From NCBI RefSeq assembly GCF_900142655.1, contig NZ_FRBQ01000001.1, positions 1,412,885 through 1,476,884 of the forward strand: a stretch of DNA of 64,000 nucleotides, read 5' to 3'. The notes under the pieces are model-generated. The model made no database searches. It saw only the letters and a program-made list of their open reading frames with translations, and was not told the origin of the DNA. This DNA is from Phytopseudomonas punonensis. Lineage in GTDB: Bacteria > Pseudomonadota > Gammaproteobacteria > Pseudomonadales > Pseudomonadaceae. The first letter of the stretch is position 1; every line of letters starts with the position of its first letter. A program made the translations under genes and the position numbers. Positions 29,671 through 38,117 of this stretch are shown here, piece after piece.

Positions 29671-30627
29671 ATGCGACTGACCAAGCGTTTCAGCCTTCTC
29701 GCCGCTGCCGTGGCCATTACCGCCAGCACGGCGGTGTTCGCCGCACCTACCTTTATCAACGTCCTGACCGGTGGTACCAGCGGGGTTTACTACCCGATTG
29801 GCGTGGCGCTTTCGCAGGTTTATGGCAACGGCATCGAGGGTTCGAAGACCTCCGTGCAGGCTACCAAGGCCTCAGTGGAAAACCTCAACCTGCTGCAGGC
29901 AGGGCGCGGCGAACTGGCCTTTGCCCTCGGCGACTCGGTGGATGATGCCTGGAAGGGTATCGAGGATGCAGGCTTCAAGGCGCCCCTGAAGAAAATCCGC
30001 GCGATCGCCGCTACCTACCCGAACTACATCCAGATCGTCGCCAGCAAGGAATCCGGGATCAAGACCCTGGAAGACCTCAAGGGCAAGCGCATCTCCGTCG
30101 GTGCACCGAAATCCGGTACCGAGCTCAATGCCCGGGCAATCTTCAAGGCCGCTGGCCTGAGCTACAAGGACATGGGCCGGGTCGAGTTCATGCCCTATGC
30201 CGAGTCGGTCGAGCTGATCAAGAACCGCCAGCTGGATGCCACCCTGCAGTCGTCCGGCCTGGGCATGGCCGCCATCCGTGACCTGGCGTCGATGGTACCG
30301 ATCACCTTCGTGGCGATCCCGGAAGAAGTGGTGACCAAGATCGGCAGCAGCGCCTATCAGGCACGCGTCATCCCAGCCGGCACCTATGACGGCCAGGATC
30401 AGGACGTACCGACTGCAGCCATCATCAACATTCTGGTCAGCCATGAAGGCGTCGATGACGAAGTGGCCTACCAGATGACCAAGCTGATGTTCGACAACCT
30501 GCCACGCCTGGTTAATTCGCACTCGGCCGCCAAGGACATCAAGCTGGAAACCGCCACCGAAGGCCTGCCGATTCCGCTGCACCCGGGCGCCGAGCGCTTC
30601 TACAAGGAAGCGGGCGTACTCAAGTAA
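29671..30627 (+). CDS. TAXI-family TRAP transporter substrate-binding protein
   Basis: A 318-residue periplasmic binding protein of the TAXI (immunogenic-protein/Imp) family that delivers a carboxylate to the fused permease. The signal peptide is residues 1-24 (VAITASTAVFA). Typical TAXI blocks: FINVLTGGTSGVYYPIGVALSQVYG, cut here to LTGGTSGVYYPIGVALSQ at about 31-48, and KGKRISVGAPKSGTELNARA at about 136-155. The start at 29671 has ACGGAG upstream; a longer frame starting at 29581 has no signal peptide at its start and is rejected. Known TAXI ligands include glutamate and 2-oxoglutarate; the ligand here is not determined. Confidence 0.92.
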   Translation: MRLTKRFSLLAAAVAITASTAVFAAPTFINVLTGGTSGVYYPIGVALSQVYGNGIEGSKTSVQATKASVENLNLLQAGRGELAFALGDSVDDAWKGIEDAGFKAPLKKIRAIAATYPNYIQIVASKESGIKTLEDLKGKRISVGAPKSGTELNARAIFKAAGLSYKDMGRVEFMPYAESVELIKNRQLDATLQSSGLGMAAIRDLASMVPITFVAIPEEVVTKIGSSAYQARVIPAGTYDGQDQDVPTAAIINILVSHEGVDDEVAYQMTKLMFDNLPRLVNSHSAAKDIKLETATEGLPIPLHPGAERFYKEAGVLK

Positions 30628-30764
30628 TCGCCCTGGCCGGGCGCCAGCACGGCGCTCGGCACACTTCCCGCTTCGCCGGGTGGATGCAGGCTGTCAGCTG
30701 ATGGTCGGCATTCACTCGCAGTCCGATTATTCGCCCTCTGGGCGTCAGCGAAGGTGTGACCAGC

Positions 30765-32789
30765 ATGAGTGAACATCAGGGGCTGAACGCCAGCCCGAGC
30801 GAATGGCCGAAGGCGTTGTTCTACACCGCCTTGCTGTTCTCCACATACCAGATCATCACGGCGGCCTTTCATCCGGTGTCCAGCCAGGTGCTGCGCGCCG
30901 GCCACGTCGGCTTCCTGTTGCTGATGGTCTTCCTCTGCTACCCGGCCCGCGGCACTGGCCGGCCCTGGCAGCCGCTGGCCTGGTTGTTGGGCCTTGCCGG
31001 GATGGCGACCTTCGCCTACCAGTGGGTTTTCGAAGGTGACCTGATTCAGCGTTCAGGTGACCTCACCACGTTGGATATGATCATCGGCATCGGCCTGACG
31101 CTGCTGATCTTCGAGGCCGCACGTCGGGTCATGGGCATCGCCCTGCCGCTGATCTGTGGGTTGTTCCTGCTCTACGGCCTGTTCGGTGAATACCTGCCGG
31201 GCGATCTGGCGCACCGCGGTTATGGCTTCGACCAGATCATCAACCAGCTGGCGTTCGGTACCGAGGGTTTCTACGGCACCCCGACCTATGTGTCGGCGAC
31301 CTACATCTTCCTGTTCATCCTGTTCGGTGCGTTTCTCGAGCAGGCTGGCATGATCAAGCTGTTCACTGATTTCGCCATGGGCCTGTTCGGCCACAAGCTT
31401 GGCGGCCCGGCCAAGGTCTCGGTGGCGTCCTCGGCGTTGATGGGCACCATCACCGGCTCCGGCGTGGCCAACGTGGTGACCACCGGGCAATTCACCATCC
31501 CGCTGATGAAGCGCTTTGGCTATCGCCCGGCCTTTGCCGGTGCGGTAGAAGCGACGTCGAGCATGGGCAGCCAGATCATGCCGCCGGTGATGGGCGCCGT
31601 GGCGTTCATCATGGCCGAAACCATCAACGTACCGTACGTGGAAGTCGCCAAGGCTGCACTGATTCCCGCGCTGCTGTATTTCGGCTCGGTGTTCTGGATG
31701 GTTCATCTGGAGGCCAAGAGCGCCAACCTGCGCGGCCTGCCGAAAGACCAGTGCCCCAGCGCCTGGGCGGCGGTCAAGGAGCGCTGGTTCCTGTTGATTC
31801 CCCTGCTGGTGCTGGTGTACCTGCTGTTCTCCGGGCGCACGCCGATGTTCTCCGGTACCGTCGGGTTGGCGCTGACCGCCATCGTGATTCTCGGTTCGGC
31901 GATCATCCTCAAGGTGTCGTCGAAGATCATGCGCATGGTGTTCTGGATTGCCCTGGGCATTCTCTGTGCGGGCTTCTTCCAGCTCGGTATCGGCGTGGTG
32001 TTCGGGGTGATCGGCGCGCTGGTGGCGGTCTGCTGGTTCATCAAGGGCGGCCGGGAAACCCTGCAGGCCTGCGTGCATGCGCTGGCCGAAGGTGCGCGCC
32101 ACGCGATTCCGGTCGGTATCGCCTGCGCCCTGGTAGGGGTGATCATCGGCGTGGTCTCGCTGACCGGTATTGCCACCACCTTCGCCGGCTACATCCTCGC
32201 CATCGGCCAGAACAACCTGTTCCTGTCGCTGGTGCTGACGATGATCACCTGTCTGATTCTCGGCATGGGCATCCCGACCATTCCCAACTACATCATCACC
32301 AGTGCGATTGCCGCGCCGGCGCTGCTGGATCTGGGCGTGCCGCTGATCGTCTCGCACATGTTCGTGTTCTATTTCGGCCTGATGGCCGACCTGACGCCGC
32401 CGGTGGCGCTGGCCTGTTTCGCAGCCGCACCGATCGCCAAAGAGAACGGCTTCAAGATCAGCCTGTGGGCGGTGCGCATCGCTGCCGCTGGCTTCGTGGT
32501 GCCGTTCATGGCCGTGTACGACCCGGCGCTGATGATGCAGGGCGACAGCTGGGGCGCGACCTTGTACATGTTCATCAAGAGTATATTCGCCGTCGGACTG
32601 TGGGGCATGGCGGTGGTCGGCTACCTGAACATGCGCCTGGCCTGGTGGGAGCGCATCTGGGCATTCGCGGCCGGGGTCGCGCTGATTCTGGCCCTGCCGA
32701 TCAGTGATGAAATCGGTTATGCGCTGGGCGCCCTGCTGATCGCCCAGCATCTATGGCGCGCCCGCCGCGTTGCCGTGGCCGCCGCTTGA
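30765..32789 (+). CDS. TRAP transporter fused permease (DctQ-DctM type, 4TM/12TM)
   Basis: 674 residues in the inner membrane, with small and large TRAP permease subunits fused, as is usual for TAXI systems. The first quarter (about 15-130) carries the 4-TM DctQ-like part. The rest is DctM-like, with GTITGSGVANVVTTGQFTIP (about 232-251), QIMPPVMGAVAFIMAE and LGMGIPTIPNYIITSAIAAP near residue 505. The ATG at 30765 follows AAGG; a GTG three codons earlier is less likely. The 3' end overlaps the next gene by 37 bases. Confidence 0.94.
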   Translation: MSEHQGLNASPSEWPKALFYTALLFSTYQIITAAFHPVSSQVLRAGHVGFLLLMVFLCYPARGTGRPWQPLAWLLGLAGMATFAYQWVFEGDLIQRSGDLTTLDMIIGIGLTLLIFEAARRVMGIALPLICGLFLLYGLFGEYLPGDLAHRGYGFDQIINQLAFGTEGFYGTPTYVSATYIFLFILFGAFLEQAGMIKLFTDFAMGLFGHKLGGPAKVSVASSALMGTITGSGVANVVTTGQFTIPLMKRFGYRPAFAGAVEATSSMGSQIMPPVMGAVAFIMAETINVPYVEVAKAALIPALLYFGSVFWMVHLEAKSANLRGLPKDQCPSAWAAVKERWFLLIPLLVLVYLLFSGRTPMFSGTVGLALTAIVILGSAIILKVSSKIMRMVFWIALGILCAGFFQLGIGVVFGVIGALVAVCWFIKGGRETLQACVHALAEGARHAIPVGIACALVGVIIGVVSLTGIATTFAGYILAIGQNNLFLSLVLTMITCLILGMGIPTIPNYIITSAIAAPALLDLGVPLIVSHMFVFYFGLMADLTPPVALACFAAAPIAKENGFKISLWAVRIAAAGFVVPFMAVYDPALMMQGDSWGATLYMFIKSIFAVGLWGMAVVGYLNMRLAWWERIWAFAAGVALILALPISDEIGYALGALLIAQHLWRARRVAVAAA

Positions 32790-33178
32790 TCGGCTTGTGC
32801 CTAGGGCTGGCGGGGGCGGTATGGGCACAGGTGCCCGTGCCGTCCTTCACCCTGGCCTGGAACCACACGATCGAGAAGATCCGCTGGGAAGAGGACTACC
32901 GCGTTACGCCGGACGGGCTGCTGCTCGGCGAGGCGCGGGTGCGCGGTAGTGGCGCCGGTATGGAAATCCCCGATGGCGCCGTGCTGCGTGACGGTGCCTG
33001 GCATTACCAGCGCCAGATGCCGCCTTTACAGCCCTTGCGCGTCGGCCGCATCCCCGAGGCTGGCGACTATCAACTTTGCGATGCTCAGGGCTGTAAGCCC
33101 TTCAGCGAGTGGCTCGGGCCACCGACGGCGAGCCAGCCCGCTGTGGAGCTGTGGAGTTGTGAACTGGCGGGCAGGTAA
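32753..33178 (+). CDS. DUF1850 family protein, TRAP-associated
   Basis: 141 residues with an N-terminal hydrophobic stretch (LIGLCLGLAGAVWAQ, about 12-26) that looks like a signal peptide. The rest is a compact DUF1850 domain: FTLAWNHTIEKIRWEEDYRV, GARVRGSGAGMEIPDGA-like block and ELWSC. Genes of this family very often sit directly after TAXI permeases, and here it overlaps the permease gene by 37 bases. Role unknown; an accessory or regulatory partner of the transporter is a reasonable inference. Confidence 0.8.
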   Translation: MARPPRCRGRRLIGLCLGLAGAVWAQVPVPSFTLAWNHTIEKIRWEEDYRVTPDGLLLGEARVRGSGAGMEIPDGAVLRDGAWHYQRQMPPLQPLRVGRIPEAGDYQLCDAQGCKPFSEWLGPPTASQPAVELWSCELAGR

Positions 33179-33205
33179 ATGGCGGGAGCAGCCGTTCGCG
33201 ATCTT

Positions 33206-33275
33206 GTAGGAGCGGCTTTAGCCGCGAGTTTTTTATCAAGGTAAACAAAGAGCTCGAGGCTAAAGCCTCTCCCAC
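33206..33275. repeat. REP-type palindrome
   Basis: Arms GTAGGAGCGGCTTTAGCCGC and GAGGCTAAAGCCTCTCCCAC; same family as 1666 and 51813. It lies between the TRAP operon and the ion-channel gene, whose stops face each other. Confidence 0.82.
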
Positions 33276-33329
33276 AATTGAACGTCCGCTTCTGCTTTGG
33301 AGCAGTTACCCTGTCCATATTTCATGTGT

Positions 33330-34145
33330 TCAAGGCTTGCTGCGCATCTCTGCTAATTCTGTCCGCAAGGCCCTTAGCTCATCGAGAATCAGTTGCTCGC
33401 GCTGCACGCGGGCTTCGACCTCGGGATCCGGCCCCTGGGCATCCTGCATGGCATTGACGATCACCGCGATGAACAGGTTGAGCATCATGAAGGTGGCGAT
33501 CAGGATGTAGGGCACGAAGAACACCCAGGCCAGTGGGTACTGCTCCATCACCGGCCGCACGATTCCCATCGACCAGCTCTCCAGCGTCATCACCTGGAAC
33601 AGGGTGTAGAGGCTAGCGCCGATGCTGCCGAACCACTCGGGAAAGTCTTGCCCGAACAGCTGAGTCGCCATCACCGCTGCGACATAGAACAACAGCCCCA
33701 TCAGCATGACGATGCTGCCCATGCCCGGCAGCGACGCCAGCAGCGCATGCACCACCTTGCGCATGCTCGGATTGATTGAAACCAGACGTAGCACCCGCAA
33801 TACGCGCAGGGTCCGCAGCACGCTGAACGGGCCGCTGGCGGGCACTAGGGCGATGCCGACCACCAGGCAATCGAACACCGCCCAGGGATCACGTAGCAGG
33901 CCGATGCCCCGTGCGGCAAAACGCAGCCCCAACTCGATCACGAATACCGCCAGGATAAACATATCCACAGGCACCAGCAGCCAGCCCCAGTCGGCGACGA
34001 TTTCCGCGGACGTGAGCAGGCCGAGAATGGCGGCGTTGATTAGGATCAGCGCGGTGATGACGCGTTGGACGGGCTTGCCGTCCATGAACCGGGCCAGTTG
34101 CTGGCGCCAGGGGCTGGGAGCATTCGCAGTGACGATAGGGGTCAT
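33330..34145 (-). CDS. Bacterial voltage-gated sodium channel (NaChBac/NavAb type)
   Basis: 271 residues forming one S1-S6 voltage-gated channel subunit that works as a homotetramer in the inner membrane. The S4 sensor has Arg every third position (R111, R114, R117, R120 in SVLRTLRVLRVLRLVS). The pore loop TLESWSM (187-193) equals the NavAb selectivity filter and predicts Na+ selectivity. S6 is FMMLNLFIAVIVNAMQD, followed by a C-terminal coiled coil (about 238-268) as in other BacNavs. The start MTPIVTANAPSPW is preferred over an upstream in-frame extension. It should influence motility or pH/Na+ response; this is inferred from the family. Confidence 0.93.
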   Translation of the reverse strand: MTPIVTANAPSPWRQQLARFMDGKPVQRVITALILINAAILGLLTSAEIVADWGWLLVPVDMFILAVFVIELGLRFAARGIGLLRDPWAVFDCLVVGIALVPASGPFSVLRTLRVLRVLRLVSINPSMRKVVHALLASLPGMGSIVMLMGLLFYVAAVMATQLFGQDFPEWFGSIGASLYTLFQVMTLESWSMGIVRPVMEQYPLAWVFFVPYILIATFMMLNLFIAVIVNAMQDAQGPDPEVEARVQREQLILDELRALRTELAEMRSKP

Positions 34146-34372
34146 GATGGTATCGATGGTGGTAGTCGAGGCTGCCGAGAGTAAATAAGCGGGTTGATGG
34201 AAGATAGCGCGGCAGCCCACGCGATTTTCGCTAAATGTGTAGCCGTCGTGCGGGCAGTATGTTGTCCACAGGCGTTTCTTAGCCCGGTAACGGTATTGCC
34301 GAACGCGGCGCCGATCATTAGCCTGCGCTCTTTGCCACGAGGCCCAGGCCTCCCAACACGACGGATCACGGC

Positions 34373-34876
34373 ATGAGCGAGCAGGGTCGCAACATCACCT
34401 TCTACCTGGAAATGCATAGCCCCGAGCAGGTGCGCGGCAAACCCATGCCAGACGATCTGCAGGTGGTCGAATGCCGGATCAAGCAGTTCCAGCTCAACCG
34501 CTTTCTCTACCAGTTGATCGGTGAGCCCTGGGAATGGACGGACAAGCTGGTCTGGTCGGACGCGCAGTGGCGCGAAGCGATCGAGCGCGACGATCACCGC
34601 ACCTGGGTGGCTTATCACCAGGGCGCTATCGCCGGTTACTACGAGCTGCAGCGCGACGCCGAGGGCGCAGTGGAAATCCTCTATTTCGGCCTGGCCCCGG
34701 TCTTCTTCGGCCAGGGTTTCGGCGGCCCGCTGCTGACTCACGCGCTGCAGTCCGCCTGGGCCTGGCCAGGCACCCGGCGTGTCTGGGTGCACACCTGCAC
34801 GCTCGACCACCCCAGCGCGCTGGCCAATTATCAGGCGCGGGGCCTGGAGCTCTATCGTCAGGAACGTGAGGGCTAA
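34373..34876 (+). CDS. GNAT-family N-acetyltransferase
   Basis: A 167-residue soluble acetyltransferase. The acetyl-CoA pyrophosphate loop is seen in YFGLAPVFFGQGFGGPLL (about 104-121, Q-x-x-G-x-G/A), and the C-terminal ANYQARGLELYRQE is the usual last strand. WEWTDKLVWSDAQWREAI is an unusually Trp-rich region near residue 55. The start lies after CACGGC with no strong ribosome site. The acceptor is unknown. It stands alone between the channel gene and the DUF3617 gene. Confidence 0.88.
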   Translation: MSEQGRNITFYLEMHSPEQVRGKPMPDDLQVVECRIKQFQLNRFLYQLIGEPWEWTDKLVWSDAQWREAIERDDHRTWVAYHQGAIAGYYELQRDAEGAVEILYFGLAPVFFGQGFGGPLLTHALQSAWAWPGTRRVWVHTCTLDHPSALANYQARGLELYRQEREG

Positions 34877-34959
34877 AGCGGCATTGCGTCGAGACATCCT
34901 GGCGGCTGCGCTGTCAGATATCGAGCGAGCCGCGTCGCGGTTACTGAACGGAGTTTCCT

Positions 34960-35487
34960 ATGCCAAAACTGAGTATGAAGTTACTGCCTCTCTGCCTGCT
35001 GGCGCTGCCCTTCATGGCCTCTGCCGAGCAGCAGATTCAACCCGGTCTTTGGGAGATTACCTCGAAGAACATGCAGCTTGGCGGCAAGACGTTGCCGAGC
35101 AGCGATGCGATGCTGCAGCAGTTCAAGAACCTGCCCCAGGCGCAACGTGAAATGCTCGAGCGAGCCATGGCTCAACAGGGTATTCAGCTGGGCGACAAGG
35201 GCGTGCAGTACTGCATCAGCCAAGCACAGGTGGATGCACAGAACATCCCCCTGCAGGATCCCAACTGCAGCCAGCAGATCACCTCCCGTGACAACGACCG
35301 CTGGGTGTTCAACTTCACTTGCCCGCAGGGCCGTGGCCAGGGTGAGGCGCACTTCCTCGACGACAAGTCGTTCACCACCAAGGTCAGCGGCGATTTCGAC
35401 AGCGGCGCAGGCCGTCAGCAGGGCAGCATGGAGTCCGAGGCGCGCTGGGTGTCGGCTGATTGCGGCGCGTTGAAACCGCGTCAGTAA
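34960..35487 (+). CDS. DUF3617 domain exported protein
   Basis: 175 residues; signal peptide at about 1-22 (ending ASA). The DUF3617 pattern is clear: QPGLWEITSKNMQLGG, a long Gln-rich helix, GVQYCISQAQVDAQ, NCSQQITSRDNDRWVFNFTC and a C-terminal SEARWVSADCG. Four conserved Cys probably form two disulfides in the periplasm. GGAG precedes the ATG. The family has no known function. Confidence 0.88.
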   Translation: MPKLSMKLLPLCLLALPFMASAEQQIQPGLWEITSKNMQLGGKTLPSSDAMLQQFKNLPQAQREMLERAMAQQGIQLGDKGVQYCISQAQVDAQNIPLQDPNCSQQITSRDNDRWVFNFTCPQGRGQGEAHFLDDKSFTTKVSGDFDSGAGRQQGSMESEARWVSADCGALKPRQ

Positions 35488-35584
35488 CGCAAGGCGTCTG
35501 GCAGCGACTTACAGTCGCTGCTGGATCATCCGCGGGGCGTGCTCGAAATCGGCCAGTTGCTCGCACATGGCCGCGATTCCTGGA

Positions 35585-36046
35585 TCAAGGCAGGCATTCT
35601 GGATCGACCGGGCCTAGCGTGCAGGCGGAAGGATTGCTTGCTGTGCGGCGGCAAAATTCCATATCCCGCTTGGCCCGACAATAGTCGCTTTGCAACCGGC
35701 GTTCGGCGCTTGGCGAGGGCGGCACTACGCCGGATTGGCAAGCGGGCAGGTCGGGTTGGAGGGTGCACCAGCTAGGGTACTGCTTCGGCATCCTGTACCC
35801 GGCAGCAATCAGGCAGCTTTGGGTCTCGGCCCGCTGGTTGGGCGGGCGGTCATCCTCCTGCGGATGTGGCGAACCGCATTCCAGCAGGGCCTTCTTGACC
35901 TCTAGGGTTGAGGCGCCCGGTTTTTGCCAGATCTCGAAGTTGAATGGTGGCGGCTGAAAGGGCTGCCGTCCCCAGCAGGCGGTCAGCGTGCTGAATAGCA
36001 GAATCAGAATGAGGGCTCGCATGCGGCGGGTCTGAGGTGAAAGCAT
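35585..36046 (-). CDS. Putative lipoprotein, Cys- and Pro-rich
   Basis: The start at 36046 gives 153 residues and is supported by AGGTAA, which also contains the stop of the upstream gene. The N-terminus MLSPQTRRMRALILILLFSTLTAC carries a basic stretch, a hydrophobic core and the lipobox LTAC at residues 21-24, so C24 would be lipidated. The mature part is rich in Pro and Cys (LLECGSPHPQEDD, YPSWCTLQPDLPACQSG, DYCRAKRDMEFCRR, ACTLGPVDPECLP). I do not recognise the family. It appears to form a two-gene operon with the small membrane protein upstream. Confidence 0.72.
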   Translation of the reverse strand: MLSPQTRRMRALILILLFSTLTACWGRQPFQPPPFNFEIWQKPGASTLEVKKALLECGSPHPQEDDRPPNQRAETQSCLIAAGYRMPKQYPSWCTLQPDLPACQSGVVPPSPSAERRLQSDYCRAKRDMEFCRRTASNPSACTLGPVDPECLP

Positions 36047-36053
36047 CGTGTGC

Positions 36054-36467
36054 TTACCTGAACGACGACTGTTTTGGCAGTGCATAGAGCGCGATCAGAA
36101 ACGAGGTCACCACGCCCAAAACTAAACTTCTGTAAGGATTGCTCCCATCTCCCATCTGCAGCACTTCAGACCATGCCTGCGCGCCCAAACCGCCTGCCAC
36201 GCAAACGAACAGAATGTGCCGAAGGCCCCGGCGAAGCCCCAGGCACGCATACAGCAGCGCCAGGCCGAACGCAGGAACGCCGTATAAAATCATGCCTGTT
36301 ACGGCAGAGAGAATGCCGAACCAGAACGAGCCAGCCAGCATTTCCAGGGCATTCGAATTGGATGACTCGACTACCAGTCCGATTGTCGCGATGTATGCAA
36401 AATTGAATATCCCCACCAGCGACGGGCAAAGCGTAAATGACAGTACTACAGGTTTGAACGGATACAT
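36054..36467 (-). CDS. Small integral membrane protein, unknown
   Basis: 137 residues, strongly hydrophobic, with about four membrane segments (near 6-30, 40-75, 80-98, 112-130). Charged residues lie only in short loops (RRGLRH, GDGSNPYRS). There is no family motif. The gene is co-directional with the lipoprotein gene, 7 bases before it, so the two products may act together in the envelope. Base composition is slightly lower in GC than in the neighbouring genes, which may reflect acquisition. Confidence 0.65.
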   Translation of the reverse strand: MYPFKPVVLSFTLCPSLVGIFNFAYIATIGLVVESSNSNALEMLAGSFWFGILSAVTGMILYGVPAFGLALLYACLGLRRGLRHILFVCVAGGLGAQAWSEVLQMGDGSNPYRSLVLGVVTSFLIALYALPKQSSFR

Positions 36468-36561
36468 CGCAACCTGCTCCCATTCCCTGTCGGTTTAGTA
36501 GGCGTGCTTTTAAACCAGTCTCGCAGACCGAGCAACTCGGGCGATCTTGTCTCTACCCAGC

Positions 36562-38001
36562 TCAGAGAATCGGTGAGATCAGCCGTGCCACGCGCATGCC
36601 CAATTGCTGCAGGCGATGCACTTCGCGACGGTCGGCGCCGATCAGTTCGCGGGACTGGCTGAAGTCGTTCTCCAGCATCGCTTCGACCTGGCGGGCAAAC
36701 TCCGGGTCGACCGTCACCAGGGTGATCTCGAAGTTCAGGCGGAACGAGCGATTGTCCAGGTTGGCGCTGCCGACCACGCCGATATCCTGATCGATCAGCG
36801 CGACCTTCTGGTGCAGAAAGCCCGGCAGGTAGCGGAAGATCCGCACGCCGGCGCGTAGTGCTTCCAGGGCGAACAGGTTGGAGGCGGCGTAGACGATGCG
36901 GTGGTCGGGGCGTGACGGCAGCAGGATGCGCACATCCACGCCGCGCAGCACGGCCAGGCGCAGAGCGGCGAACAGCGCTTCGTCGGGGATGAAGTAGGGG
37001 CTGGTCAGCCAGATGCGTTCGCGGGCAGCGTTGAGCATTTCCACGAACAACAGCGAGCAGGTTTCCTGGGCGTCGGCCGGGCCGCTGGTGATCACCTGGC
37101 AGAGCATGCCTTCGTCGGGGTAGCGCTCTGGCAGCAGCAGTGGCGGCAGTTTGCGCGTCGCCCAGAACCAGTCTTCGGCGAAGGATTCCTGCAGGCAGGC
37201 CACCGCTGGGCCGTGCACTTCGACATGGGTGTCGCGCCACGGCGACAGGCGCGGCTTTTCGCCGAGGTATTCATCACCGACGTTGTGCCCGCCGAGGAAG
37301 CCGCGCTCGCCATCGACCACCACGATCTTGCGGTGGTTGCGGAAATTCAGCTGGAAGCGATTGAGCACGCCACCGCCGGTGGGGAAGGCATGCATGTGCA
37401 CACCGCCGTCGCGCAGGCTCTTGATATAGCGGCGCGGCAGGGCGTGGCTGCCGACCGCGTCATAGAGAAAGTACACTTGTACGCCAGCAGCTGCGCGCTC
37501 TAGCAGCGCCTCCTGCAGGCGGCGGCCAAGCTTGTCGTCGTGGACGATAAAGAACTGGATGAGGATCACCTGATGCGCTTCGGCAATCGCCTGGAGGATC
37601 GCGTCGAAGGTCGCCTTGCCATCGACCAGCAGGCTGACCTGGTTGCCCGCCAGGCATGGCATGCGTCCTAGCCGCGGCAGAGCGCGTAGCTGGCCGTAGG
37701 CTTCCGATTCGCCGGCGGCGATGGCCTCCTGCACCCAGGGCCGCCAGTCCAGCGAGGCCATGGCCTTGTGCATCTGTTTGTCGACCACCCGACGCGCGTC
37801 GATGTAGGCATAGAAGCGGCTTCGCCCGAAGATCACGTAGGGCAGCAGAGTCAGGTAGGGCATGAAGAATAGCGAAAGTGCCCAGGCGATGGCGCCTTGG
37901 GCGGTGCGCACGGTCAGGATTGCGTGCACGGCCGCCAGCGTCCCGAGCGCGTGGATCGTTGCGATCAGATAGCCGAAAAAATGCTCGATGCCGAATTCCA
38001 T
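36562..38001 (-). CDS. cls: Cardiolipin synthase
   Basis: Makes cardiolipin from two phosphatidylglycerol molecules at the inner membrane. 479 residues, the common length. Two N-terminal membrane helices (about 8-28 and 38-58) are followed by two phospholipase-D HKD motifs: H223-x-K225-x4-D230 in [12 protein letters not shown], and H397-x-K399-x4-D404 in [11 protein letters not shown]. The start [10 protein letters not shown] is preferred over a 13-residue upstream extension. It has no operon partner. Confidence 0.95.
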   Translation of the reverse strand: MEFGIEHFFGYLIATIHALGTLAAVHAILTVRTAQGAIAWALSLFFMPYLTLLPYVIFGRSRFYAYIDARRVVDKQMHKAMASLDWRPWVQEAIAAGESEAYGQLRALPRLGRMPCLAGNQVSLLVDGKATFDAILQAIAEAHQVILIQFFIVHDDKLGRRLQEALLERAAAGVQVYFLYDAVGSHALPRRYIKSLRDGGVHMHAFPTGGGVLNRFQLNFRNHRKIVVVDGERGFLGGHNVGDEYLGEKPRLSPWRDTHVEVHGPAVACLQESFAEDWFWATRKLPPLLLPERYPDEGMLCQVITSGPADAQETCSLLFVEMLNAARERIWLTSPYFIPDEALFAALRLAVLRGVDVRILLPSRPDHRIVYAASNLFALEALRAGVRIFRYLPGFLHQKVALIDQDIGVVGSANLDNRSFRLNFEITLVTVDPEFARQVEAMLENDFSQSRELIGADRREVHRLQQLGMRVARLISPIL

Positions 38002-38072
38002 TGCCGTTCGCTTGTTGGCTGCTGTGCCAGCATAGACCACGCGATCGACGCGACGTCACCGATAGATGGGGC

Positions 38073-38086
38073 GTTCCACGTGAAAC
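38073..38086. promoter_or_regulatory. parS-like ParB-binding site
   Basis: GTTCCACGTGAAAC matches the core of the 16-base consensus TGTTNCACGTGNAACA; only the outermost base on each side differs. It is intergenic, between cls and the chemoreceptor gene. Other CACGTG occurrences in the window lack the flanking GTT/AAC arms. The neighbourhood contains origin-proximal Pseudomonas genes, where parS sites are expected. Confidence 0.6.
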
Positions 38087-38117
38087 CAGTGGCGCGTTTG
38101 CGTTGGGCTCGTGCGCT

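Noticed and set aside
31053..32750. A 565-codon minus-strand frame opposite the TRAP permease
   Set aside because: Low-complexity His/Gln/Arg-rich translation, antisense to a well-supported membrane protein; a GC-bias shadow.
34270..34280. DnaA-box-like TTGTCCACA near the sodium-channel gene
   Set aside because: A single copy with a mismatch and no AT-rich region or cluster; not an origin.
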